The position numbers were made by a program, and so were the translations under genes. From Congeria kusceri (lineage: Eukaryota > Mollusca > Bivalvia > Myida > Dreissenidae): a stretch of 64,000 nucleotides of DNA. Of this stretch, positions 22,901 to 33,140 are shown piece after piece. Within the stretch, counting starts at the first letter, position 1; every line of letters begins with the position of its first letter. The stretch covers positions 42,221,618 through 42,285,617 of the forward strand of contig CM051027.1 of assembly GCA_027627225.1 (NCBI GenBank), in the 5' to 3' direction. Below the pieces are notes generated by a model. That model saw only the letters and a list, made by a program, of their open reading frames with translations. It was not told where the DNA came from and searched no databases.

Positions 22901-23382
22901 AATTTTTATATTGTAAAAACATGTCAAAATCTAGTAAGTGCACTTTTTGTTCTAGTCCTGAAACTATTGATCATTTGTTTATCCAATGTTATATGTCTAC
23001 TTCGGTTAACAAAGTTGTATTATACTTAATGCATGTCCTTACTGCAGATAACCATAAACTTTCTGTAAAAGAATTTCACTATTTAGACCTTGATAATGCA
23101 TATGGTTCTGAAATCAATTATGTATTTTTAATCTTATTGTCAGAATCCAGACATATTATTTGGAAATGCCGAAATGAAGTAAAGTATGAAAACAAGTTGT
23201 ACAGTCCTTTTGATATTATATGCAAATTGATAAGTAGATTAAAATACCGCATTTTGTTGGATTTTAAAAGATTGAAATTAGAAAAATTTGAATTAATTTG
23301 GGGAGAATATTGTGATGTTGTTTCAGATAAAATACTTTTTAGACAGGATTTAAATCCTGCAGTTTATGCTAATGTACATTAA
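19918..23382 (+). pseudogene. ORF2 endonuclease-reverse transcriptase, family B (element 2)
   Basis: Starts at ATG 19918 (MSLKIESININGFRSK), the N terminus of an AP-endonuclease; LCIQETF, LGDFNF and FSDHDLVSI carry expected catalytic motifs. The reverse transcriptase follows: KSPGSDGLT, YRPISLLNIDRKI, LDQEKAFDRVSW, RQGCSLSPLLY and catalytic YADD at 21985-21996. A C-terminal knuckle CTFCSSPETIDHLFIQC (C-x2-C-x7-H-x4-C) precedes the stop at 23380-23382. Lesions: a ~2-nt loss near 20088; TAA at 20292-20294; an extra A in an A7 run (21090-21096); a nonsense change near 22525. Corrected length would be about 1,150 residues. The TAA and A7 lesions are shared with element 3. Confidence 0.92.
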
Positions 23383-23440
23383 TTAATTTATCGTATTTGA
23401 TTGTATAAGTCTACTTCCTTTGTGCTGTTTGTGTTCTTCT

Positions 23441-23515
23441 CTCTGATTTCAGGATGACGACGTCGAGGTGCGCTGAGAAGAGGTACTCGGGTTGTCATCC
23501 TGAGTCGGAGAGGAG
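23441..23515 (+). other. Post-stop RNA hairpin, family B (element 2)
   Basis: CAGGATGACGAC (23450-23461) pairs with GTTGTCATCCTG (23491-23502) with one G-U; flanking CTCTGATT and AGTCGGAG extend it imperfectly. The position after ORF2 and the GGATGA/TCATCC core match family A while inner stem bases differ. The pyrimidine tract plus TTTCAG before the 5' arm resembles a splice acceptor. Confidence 0.7.
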
Positions 23516-23656
23516 GCCACATAGTGTTTATAGTGCTTTGAGTGTTCATAGTGTGCATATTTGAATGTTATGTATATTTATATTAATGTACATCATCTCT
23601 TTTTATCATCAGTGTTCCTGTGTTTCATTTCAATCATAATTTCATATACTCTGTAA

Positions 23657-23763
23657 CCCAGTAATGGGCTCATTTTCATTTCACTCATTGAAGTCCATTA
23701 TCACTCATATTTCATCACTATGTATATTCGACATACCATTGCCTCATTTTTCACCCATGTAGG
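23657..23763 (+). other. Conserved 3' UTR block, family B (element 2)
   Basis: Begins with the CCCA-GTAA-TGGG mini-hairpin (23657-23668) and ends at CATGTAGG. Shares ordered blocks with family A (6170-6275, 42145-42249) although the two families differ widely elsewhere in non-coding sequence. Confidence 0.6.
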
Positions 23764-23863
23764 ACATAGGAACATTGTACTAATATTTCCCTATAGTATA
23801 GAGGTTCATTTGTTTTCTAATCAAACACAATTTATTATAGTGTCACACAATTTCAGGCCTAAC

Positions 23864-24010
23864 TGGTTGGTGGGGCTGGGGCGGGTGGATAGTGGTACCG
23901 AAGGCTATAGACGTGCCTCAGCCCCACCACCCAGAGCAGCCGTAGACTTCTTTTTATATTCTCTGCGGATCTTCACAGAGAGTGCCCGAGCATGATCTGG
24001 GGGGGTTTGC
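23864..24010 (+). other. GC-rich structured patch in family B 3' UTR (element 2)
   Basis: A GC-rich island in an otherwise AT-rich element. GGTGGGGCTG (23869-23878) pairs perfectly with CAGCCCCACC (23919-23928) around a 40-nt loop. It is followed by GCCGTAGACT, a motif also present in the GC-rich patch of family A, and by a G run. The 91-codon frame across it (23720-23995) recurs in elements 3 and 4 but is not conserved in family A. Confidence 0.55.
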
Positions 24011-24282
24011 GGAGAATACACTTTTTCAAACCTTTTTTATATTACGGTCTACAGTTTCTATTATTTTGTATCACTTACTTCAGTTTTATTTGCCTCATTA
24101 AGTAGTGTGACAAATTTTCATGTTTGATAATTTTAATATGTATATATATATATACAGATATAACCTCTATACAACCTACTAATTAAGACCCGCTTCATAT
24201 AGGTCGGTGACTTACTATTTGTTAAAATATCATACTTCCATTTGACTAAATTATTTACAATATTAATACGTATCTCCAATTT

Positions 24283-24390
24283 AAAAGCGTGCAGACGCAG
24301 TGAAAGACTGTTATTTCCTCTTTAAACGTGCAGACGTGATAATGACTGTTTTACTTATTATTTAAACGTGCAGACGTGTGAAGACTGTTT
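24283..24390 (+). repeat. Three mini-hairpin repeats in family B 3' UTR (element 2)
   Basis: Three copies spaced ~40 nt. The first is GCGT-GCAG-ACGC; the second and third are ACGT-GCAG-ACGT. All are followed within a few bases by GACTGTT. The G-C pair in copy one replacing the A-T pair in the others is a compensatory change supporting a 4-bp stem with a GCAG loop. Confidence 0.65.
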
Positions 24391-24494
24391 CAGTGAACTA
24401 CATATAATCTCTTTTATTTCAATCTTAAATGTTTAGTATATAAAAAAGTCACCCTCATACTTGTAAATATTAATTTAGATTCTTTTAGCGGGTA

Positions 24495-24517
24495 CTTGGG
24501 GCTATCTACACCCCAAG
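24495..24517 (+). other. 3'-terminal hairpin, family B (element 2)
   Basis: CTTGGGG (24495-24501) pairs with CCCCAAG (24511-24517) around the 9-nt loop CTATCTACA; the surrounding GTAC bases extend the stem with one bulge. AATAAA and TTTTATGCAAAAG follow, as in family A. Confidence 0.7.
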
Positions 24518-24551
24518 GTACGAATGAATAAATTTTATGCAAAAGAAAAAA

Positions 24552-25395
24552 ATCTCGGATATTGAAATACATCCAAAACAGAGAGCACCGTATTGTATCA
24601 GGTAAAACCTGCGACTGGATATAACTTAAATCTACAAACACTGTAGCCAAACTATATGGCACATTCTTTTTAAGGTTTCCAGGTGGCAAGAGTTTTCGCA
24701 ATACTTATTATCTCTTCGTCGTGCCGAATTGCGTCTCTCGAGTAGAATCATTGCGATAATTTGGAGACCGCAACTATCTCTGTTAGATACACGTTCGAAG
24801 TTCGTTACCGGTTTTTCTTAAGCAAGTCTGAATATCTCAATTTGTTTGCAACGTTTTGTTATCGTTGGGATTTTATCGGCGGTTCCGGTGAAACCTGCCA
24901 ATTGAAATTAATGGGAGTTATAACTGAGGTAGCAACCCCAATTTTATATTGATCTTTTGACAATATGAAGCGCATTCACTTTGCCAAGCGTTTTACTTTT
25001 CGTCGGGCTTACTTGAATATTTTAGCTAGAATCTTTGCAATACTTTGGAGAGTGTAAATTACTCAGATAGCGACGCGTTCGAAGTTCACAATTGATGTTC
25101 ATATTTGTTTTTTAATATATCCAAAACTATTTGCAACGTATTATAAACGTTTCGGTCCGTTGGCGTTTCCGTTTCCGGTGAAACCTGCGAATGGATATAA
25201 CTGAAAGCTACAAACACTGTAGCCACACTAGTGTCACATTCATTTTGAGGTATCGTGTTCGGAAGTGCTTTTGCCATATAACTATCATATTGCCAAGCGT
25301 TTCTCTCTTCGTTGTGGCAAATTGTGTCTCTGGAGAAGAATCATCTCAGTTAGCGACCCGTTTCGAAGTTCACAATGTATGTTTATGTAAAAACT
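24552..25395. repeat. Satellite segment between elements 2 and 3
   Basis: Starts with the 3' copy of the element 2 target duplication (24552-24582) and contains about three monomers. Ends at TATGTAAAAACT, where element 3 begins. Confidence 0.9.
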
Positions 25396-26435
25396 GGTAG
25401 GCCCCGCTATAAACGAAGGTGTGTTGAATCGAACCCTGAAGATCCAAGGTCAACGTGGCGCCTCAATGGTTAACATAGTTAACCTCATCAGTTGAGCGTC
25501 GGGATTTTGAATGAGGATGTGGACGCTGTGGCCTCCGGACCTCCAGGATCTTTAACATATGATGTCGTCTTTACTTCATCAGATAAGTTGTCTTCCTTTT
25601 TTACAAATCTAAAGACTGAAACATTAACTTTTAAAGATGTGAAATACACATTTGAATCTTATGGCAACCAGGTGGTCAAACTTAGAGTCCATTGGCTGCC
25701 GATCCTTGTAGAAAATGGTGTACTGGAAGAACTGTTCTCTCAGTACGGAACAGTGCTTAAGATCGAGCACGAGAAGCTGACTGTAGGTGATTTTAGCACA
25801 GTATCTGGTGTTAGGATTATAACACTAGAGATTGATGAGAAGGCCAAGACCAATATTCCTCATTTGGTCTCATTTGAATGTGGAGCCAAGGCGCTGGTCA
25901 CCATGCTGGGGCGGCCCCCTCTGTGCCTGAGGTGCATGTACCTCGGGCAATTTAGAGGAGACTGCCCCGGCAGTGGGGCTACACGGGCAGTCTCACTTTC
26001 AGGGAAGAAAACAGCGGTTGAGCCACCCAAGACGGCTCCAGTTTCGGCTCCTGCGCCCGCACCACCTGTCAAAGTCGGGTCGACGGAGTGGACAGAAGTA
26101 GTGAGGAGGAAAAAATCCAAAAAGTCCAAAGAGAGTGGTCCGGCGGCCCACCTTGCGACGGACGTGGCCCCGTCTACAACCCCAGATGCTTCTGGGATCG
26201 TTACCCCTCCCGAGGTGAAGACCCCAGCCGACACGCAGGAAATGGAGGTCAGTTGCCAAGGTGCCAAGCGTACCCGTAAACCGGAGGACGACGACCTTGA
26301 TCTGACTCCACTGCCCCCCAATCGAGTGGCGAAGAAGGCCATTCGAGGGGGAGCAGTGGGTCAGATATGATGGGCATTTTATCCCAAGATAGCATCTTAG
26401 ATGATATCGTGGGAGTCCAGTCCCCTCATTCTTAA
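25396..26435 (+). pseudogene. ORF1 of element 3 (family B)
   Basis: Lacks the original start. A short insertion after AACCTCATCA near 25491 shifts the frame; a long frame then runs 25492-26370. The RRM-like region and knuckle are in one frame here, unlike element 2. The knuckle reads CLRCMYLGQFRGDC: the histidine expected in C-x2-C-x4-H-x4-C is glutamine. Loss of one G near 26350 shifts the conserved C-terminal tail out of frame before the stop at 26433-26435. Confidence 0.85.
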
Positions 26436-27041
26436 TGTTATCTTCGACCCTGACAACGAAATGGCAAGCCTAATGGACATTGATTTTGGATTGTGCTTTT
26501 ATTTCTACATTATTAATTATGTAGTTCTCTTATTTATTATTGTGTTAAATATCACAGACTCATTTTGTAAATATTGCACGTTGATTAATGTTAATTTAAC
26601 GTATGTAAAATGTAACATCTGTGTACATGTTGGCTGTATAGTTCTACTGTACAGGTTGCATGTACACATATTCTGTGTAAACTTTATTTTAAACCTTTTA
26701 ATTATCTCCCCCTTTCAATTGTGTTTCATCAAAGTATCCAAAACACTACACGTTTAAATCAATCAATAAATATCAATATACACCTAGTACTTGTAAACGT
26801 TATTTTATCGATGGCGATTTACATTCACGGTGTCTACATTTAAACCTCGTCTGTCGCTACGACTCGATAAAGTCATCGACTCATTATCGGTTTTATTTCT
26901 ACCTATTCAGTTCTAAGCGTATTCTGTACTATCGCAACTATTGTTTATTTATCTTACAGCGCACGTTAAACCTCAGTTTATGGGGTCCTCCATCTTTGTT
27001 TTAAACTTTGACCTTTTAAGTTTAAAAAACAGAACATTAAG
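26436..27041 (+). other. ORF1-ORF2 spacer of element 3
   Basis: Counterpart of 19312-19917 in element 2, nearly identical, with the same TTTATTTATCTTACAG motif. No independent gene supported. Confidence 0.5.
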
Positions 27042-30000
27042 ATGTCTCTTAAAATAGAACGCATAAATATAAATGGATTTAGATCCAAAAATAAGCAGCA
27101 ATATATTAAGGAATATATCATAAAAAATAAACCTAATGTTTTATGTATTCAAGAAACTTTTATCGATATTTAGCTTTTGGCAAAAGACATTGAAAATTTT
27201 ATTTATAAAGACTATACTTATATTTGGAGTTTTTCAAATGGTCAATCGTGTGGTGCCTGTACTATAATTATTGATCCAAATATAATATGCAGTAAATTTC
27301 AGACCGATTTTGATGGTCGGTTTATATATGTTGATGTAAATTATTTAGCACATGATTTCAGAATTTGCAATATTTATGCTCCAAATACTCCTGGGGAAAG
27401 AAATGATTTTTTTGAATAAATCAAGAAATTTCTAGTTTCAAGTAGTAATCTTATTGTCCGTGGATATTTTAATTTTGTGTCAAATCCAAAATTAGATCAA
27501 TTAGGTGGTAATATTGATAAATCTTCTGTGGGTTGTTCTGTTTTTAAAAATATTATTGAAAAATACAAATTAAAAGATATTTACAGATATCTAAACCCTT
27601 CTTCTAAAGCTACAACATGGGGTAGAAAATCTAATAATGGAGAGCTCATTAGTTGTAGACTGGATATAATTTATGTCTGTAATTTAATTATTGAATGTTG
27701 CTATGATTCTAAAATTATCCCAATTCCATTCTCGGACCATGATCTTGTGTTAGTATTTCTGTTAAATTAGATAATGCTAATGAAAGTATTACTGTTGGTA
27801 AGTCTTATTGGAAGCTAAATAATTCTATTTTAGAAGATGAAGATTTTGTATATGCCTTTGAATTTTATTTTAAAGTTATTACAAAAGCAAAATTAAATAC
27901 ATTAGACTGGTGGGATGATATAAAAGTTAAAATCAAAGAATTTTGTATTGATTATAGTAAATCAAAAAGTAAAAATTCATATAAGGAAATTAAAGAATTA
28001 ATTAAGCAATATCACACTTGTACAGATACCTCTAAAAAATTAGATATAAAAAATTCATTAAATAATTTACACACCAATATTTTTAAAGGGGCATATATTA
28101 GAAGTAAAATTAATGTGCTTGATAACAATGAGAATTCTAGCACATATTTTCATGACAAAGAATTCCAGAATGGAAATGATAAAATTATTACCCATATAAT
28201 TGATGGTGATATTGATAAAAAAATCTTCTAGTGAAATTCTACAAACCTTTAAATCATTTTATGAAACTCAATACACTGAAGAACCTGTAGATATATCCTT
28301 AAATTGTAAATTTTTAAACAATTTACCTAAAGTTTCAATTGATGACAATGTTATGCTTAGCAGTCCTTTAACTTTAGATGAGATCACGTTAGCTCTTAAA
28401 CAAATGGACCATACAAAATCACCTGGTAGTGATGGTCTTACTTCTTTTATTTATGTCAAATTTATTCATTTATTTGGCCCCATATTGTTAGAATTATATA
28501 ATACATGTTTTCAACTTGGCCACATGTCAGAATCTCAAAAATTGTCATTTATTACTCTCTTATGTAAAGATAAAGATAATAAAACATCTGTTAAAAACTA
28601 TAGACCAATTTCTTTATTAAATATTGATAGGAAAATTTTGTCAAAGGTCATGGCCAATAGATTAAGTAAGGTTTTGGCCTCTATAGTTGGAATTTCACAA
28701 ACCTATTCTATTCCTGGGAGATCCATTTTTGATAATGTACATTTACTTAGAAATATTATCAGTTATGTCGAGCAGAAAAATTTAACTCCTTGTTTTATCT
28801 GCTTAGACCAGGAAAAGGCTTTTGACCGTGTCTCATGGCCTTTCCTGTTTAGCACCCTCCAAGCATTTGGTTTTGATAATAGTTTTATAGATTAGATTAA
28901 AGTTTTATACAAAAATATCAAGTCATCCGTCATTGTAAATGGACATATTTCTGAGCCATTTGCATTGACACGCTCAGTCCGCCAAGGCTGTTCGTTATCT
29001 CCTCTCCTCTATGTCTTATTTTAGAACCCTTTGCTAAGGTTATACAAGATGACTCAAATATTAATGGCATAAAAACTCCAGGGGGGAAAATTTCACGTTA
29101 AAATGTCCCTTTATGCTGATGACAATACTACTTGTCTATCAGATGACAGGTCAATGTCCTTATTTTTTTAAACATGTATCAGACTTTGAAAAGGTCCCTG
29201 GGTCTAAAATTAATTATAAGAAAAGCTGTGGAATGTTTTTGGGAAATGGAAATCAAGGTCTGATCATCCTTTCGGCATTTCATGGGTAAAAAATTGCAAA
29301 TTATTAGGTATAAATTTGGTCACAATTTAACAGATGATGATTTATTTCATGATTTGTTAATTAAATTTGAAAGAACACTAAACTTATGGAAATCTCGTGG
29401 TAAATCCTATAAAGGTAGAAGTTCTATTTTAAACACTTTTGTATTCTCTAAAATAATATATTACATACAATGTCAGACAGTCCCTTCCCATTATATTAAT
29501 TTATTTCAGAAACTTTGTTTCAAATTTATTTGGGGTAGAAAATTCGAACATGTGTCAAGAAAAAGTTTATATTTGCCGTTTGTAAATGGGGGCTTGAATG
29601 TTCCAAATATTGATTTGAAAATAAACGCATTTTATTTAAGTCACATTTTTAAAATTATTAACAGTCATCCAGCTCCATGGGTTGAGTTTTCAATCTATTG
29701 GATTGGGATGCAGTTAAGGGAATTTAATCCTTCTATTGCCTCAAATAACATTCCTCATAGTGATGTTATTCCCCCGTTTTATTCTAAATGTTTAAAAGTT
29801 TTTAATAATTTTTTTGAAAATTCTCAAACAAGTGTTCATTCAACATGGCCTGTCAAATACATTTATAATTATTTAATTGAATCAATGAATCATGAACCAA
29901 AATGTATTAAAGATTTTAAGTCTGTGAATTTCAAGAATACTTTTAAGAATGTGTTTTCTGCTGCAATCGATTCAGTGTGTAGAAACACCTGTTATAACTT

Positions 30001-30508
30001 AGTCCATAACACTATTTTCACAAATCAATTTTTATATCGTAAAAACATGTCAAAATCTAGTAAGTGCACTTTTTGTTCTAGTCCTGAAACTATTGATCAT
30101 TTGTTTATCCAATGTTATATGTCTACTTCGGTTAACAAAGTTGTATTACTCTTAATGCATGTCCTTACTGCAGATAACCATCAACTTTCTGTAAAAGGAT
30201 TTCACTATTTAGACCTTGATAATGCATATGGTTCTGAAATCAATTATGTATTTTTAATCTTATTGTCATAATCCAGACATATTATTTGGAAATGCCGAAA
30301 TGAAGTAAAGTATGAAAACAAGTTGTACAGTCCTTTTGATATTATATTCAAATTGATAAGTAGATTAAAATACCGCATTTTTTTGGATTTTAAAAGATTG
30401 AAATTAGAAAAATTTGAATTAATTTGGGGAGAATATTGTGATGTTGTTTCAGATAAAATACTTTTTAGACAGGATTTAAATCCTGCAGTTTATGCTAATG
30501 TACATTAA
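27042..30508 (+). pseudogene. ORF2 endonuclease-reverse transcriptase of element 3 (family B)
   Basis: Same domain order as in element 2. Private lesions: TAG near 27172, a 2-nt gain near 27748, TAG in the palm region near 28896, several 1-nt indels between 29020 and 29300, and TAA near 30270. Shared with element 2: TAA at 27417-27419 and the extra A in the A7 run at 28217-28223. The YADD codons survive at 29112-29123 but the frame around them is broken. Clearly inactive. The natural stop is at 30506-30508. Confidence 0.9.
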
Positions 30509-31676
30509 TTAATTTATCGTATTTTATTGTATAAGTGCACTTCCTTTTTGCTGTTTGTGTTCTTCCCTCTGATTTCAGGATGACGACGTCGAGGTGCGCT
30601 GAGGAGAGGTACTCGGGTTGTCATCCTGAGACGGAGAGGAGGCCACATAGTGTTTATAGTGCTTTGAGTGTTCACAGTGTGCATATTTGAATGTTATGTA
30701 TATTTATATTAATGCACATCATCTCTTTTTATCATCAGTGTTCCTGTGTTTCATTTCAATCATACTTTCATATACTCTGTAACCCAGTAATGGGCTCATT
30801 TTCATTTCACTCATTGAAGTCCATTATCACTCATATTTCATCACTATGTATATTCGACATACCATTGCCTCATTTTTCACCCATGTAGGACATAGGAACA
30901 TTGTACTAATATTTCCCTATAGTATAGAGGTTCATTGGTTTTCTAATCAAACACAATTTATTATAGTGTCACACTCTTTCAGGCCTAACTGGTTGGTGGG
31001 GCTGGGGCGGGTGGATAGTGGTACCGAAGGCTATAGACGTGCCTCAGCCCCACCACCCAGAGCAGCCGTAGACTTCTTTTTATATTCTCTGCGGATCTTC
31101 ACGGAGAGTGCCCGAGCATGATCTGGGGGGGTTTGCGGAGAATACACCTTTTCAAGCCTTTTTTATATTACGGTCTACAGTTTTTATTATTTTGTATCAC
31201 TTACTTCAGTTTCATTTGCCTCATTAAGTAGTGTGACAAATTTTCATGTTTGATAAATTTTATATGTATATATATATATACAGATATAACCTCTATACAA
31301 CCTACTAATTAAGACCCGCTTCATTTAGGTCGGTGACTTACTATTTGTTAAAAAATCATACTTCCATTTGACCTAATTATTTACAATATTAATACGTATC
31401 TCCAATTTAAAAGCGTGCAGACGCAGTGAAAGACTGTTATTTCCTCTTTAAACGTGCAGACGTGATAATGACTGTTTTACTTATTATTTAAACGTGCAGA
31501 CGTGTGAAGACTGTTTCATTGAACTACATATAATCTCTTTTATTTCAATCTTAAATGTTTAGTATATAAAAAAGTCACCCTCATACTTGTAAATATTAAT
31601 TTAGATTCTTTTAGCGGGTACTTGGGGCTATCTACACCCCAAGGTACGAATGAATAAATTTTATGCAAAAGAAAAA
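30509..31676 (+). other. 3' UTR of element 3
   Basis: Carries the same structures in the same order as element 2: post-stop hairpin (CAGGATGACGAC / GTTGTCATCCTG), CCCA-GTAA-TGGG block, GC-rich inverted repeat, three mini-hairpin repeats, and the CTTGGGG/CCCCAAG terminal hairpin before the tail. Confidence 0.75.
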
Positions 31677-31965
31677 TAATGCATATGGTTCTGAAATCAA
31701 TTATGTATTTTTAATCTTATTGTCAGAATCCAGACATATTATTTGGGAATGCCGAAATGAAGTAAAGTATGAAAACAAGTTGTACAGTCCTTTCTATATT
31801 ATATGCAAATTGATAAGTAGATTAAAATACCGCATTTTGTTGGATTTTAAAAGATTGAAATTAGAAAAATTTGAATTAAATTGGGGAGAATATTGTGATG
31901 TTGTTTCAGATAAAATATTTTTTAGACAGGATTTAAATCCTGCAGTTTATGCTAATGTACATTAA
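31677..31965 (+). pseudogene. ORF2 C-terminal fragment of element 4
   Basis: In-frame with the family B ORF2 end (NAYGSEINYVFLILLSES ... AVYANVH) and terminated at 31963-31965. No domain with known activity is retained; the initiating ATG lies in the tail of element 3 and is fortuitous. Confidence 0.85.
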
Positions 31966-33140
31966 TTAATTTATCGTATTTGATTGCATAAGTGCACTTC
32001 CTTTTTGCTGTTTGTGTTCTTCTCTCTGTTTTCAGGATGACGACGTCGAGGTGCGCTGAGGAGAGGTACTCGGGTTGTCATCCTGAGTCGGAGAGGAGGC
32101 CACATAGTGTTTATAGTGCTTTGAGTGTTCATAGTGTGCATATTTGAATGTTATGTATATTTATATTAATGTATATCATCTCTTTTTATCATCAGTGTTC
32201 CTGTGTTTCATTTCAATCATAATTTCATATACTCTGTAACCCAGTAATGGGCTCATTTTCATTTCACTCATTGAAGTCCATTATCACTCATATTTCATCA
32301 CTATGTATATTCGACATACCATTGCCTCATTTTTCACCCATGTAGAACATAGGAACATTATACTAATATTTCCCTATAGTATAGAGGTTCATTGGTTTTC
32401 CAATCAAACACAATTTATTATAGTGTCACACTCTTTCAGGCCTAACTGGTTGGTGGGGCTGGGGCGGGTGGATAGTGGTACCGAAGGCTATAGGCGTGTC
32501 TCAGCCACACCACCCAGAGCAGCCGTAGACTTCTTTTTATATTCTCTGCGGATCTTCACAGAGAGTGCCCGAGCATGATCTGGGGGGGGGGGGGGTTTAC
32601 TGAGAATACACTTCTTCAAACCTTTTTTATATTACGGTCTACAGTTTCTATTATTTTGTATCACTTACTTCAGTTTCATTTGCCTCATTAAGTAGTGTGA
32701 CAAATTTTAATGTTTGATAATTTTTATATGTATATATATATATACAGATATAACCTCTATACAACCTACTAATTAAGACCCGCTTCATATAGGTCGGTGA
32801 CTTACTATTTGTTAAAAAATCATACTTCCATTTGACCTAATTATTTACAATATTAATACGTATCTCCAATTTAAAAGCGTCCAGACGCAGTGAAAGACTG
32901 TTATTTCCTCTTTAAACGTGCAGACGTGATTATGACTGTTTTACTTATTATTTAAACGTGCAGACGTGTGAAGACTGTTTCATTGAACTACATATAATCT
33001 CTTTTATTTCAATCTTAAATGTTTAGTATATAAAAAAGTCACCCTCATACTTGTAAATATTAATTTAGATTCTTTTAGCGGGTACTTGGGGCTATCTACA
33101 CCCCAAGGTACGAATGAATAAATTTTATGCAAAAGAAAAA
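31677..33140 (+). mobile_element. Element 4: 5'-truncated family B LINE directly behind element 3
   Basis: Begins at TAATGCATATGG, equivalent to ~23094 in element 2. It contains the last ~95 codons of ORF2 and the full 3' UTR with all conserved structures; the G run after the GC-rich patch is expanded (32581-32595). The A-rich tail joins satellite at AACTATAATATTG, the same monomer position used by elements 1 and 5. No satellite separates it from element 3. Confidence 0.9.

Larger units (their letters stand above)
18165..24551 (+). mobile_element. Element 2: full-length family B Tx1/L1-type LINE
   Basis: A 6.4-kb non-LTR retrotransposon flanked by a perfect 31-bp target-site duplication (18134-18164 and 24552-24582). 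Order: U1-like head, short 5' UTR, ORF1 (18242-19311), ~600-bp spacer, ORF2 (19918-23382), post-stop hairpin, conserved 3' UTR block, GC-rich patch, three mini-hairpin repeats, terminal hairpin, AATAAA and an A-rich tail. The two-ORF layout, AP-endonuclease and C-terminal CCHC motif fit the Tx1/L1 group. Both ORFs carry frameshifts or stops, so the copy is inactive. The exact duplication argues for recent insertion. Confidence 0.93.
25396..31676 (+). mobile_element. Element 3: 5'-truncated family B LINE, heavily mutated
   Basis: Begins at GGTAGGCCCCGC, equivalent to 18274 in element 2, so ~110 bp of the 5' end (including the U1-like head) is missing. It otherwise spans ORF1, spacer, ORF2 and the complete 3' UTR to an A-rich tail ending at 31676. 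The tail joins element 4 with no satellite between. A CT shared at the 5' junction is possible microhomology. Nearly identical to element 2 but with many private lesions, so it has been decaying longer or is under no constraint. Confidence 0.92.
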
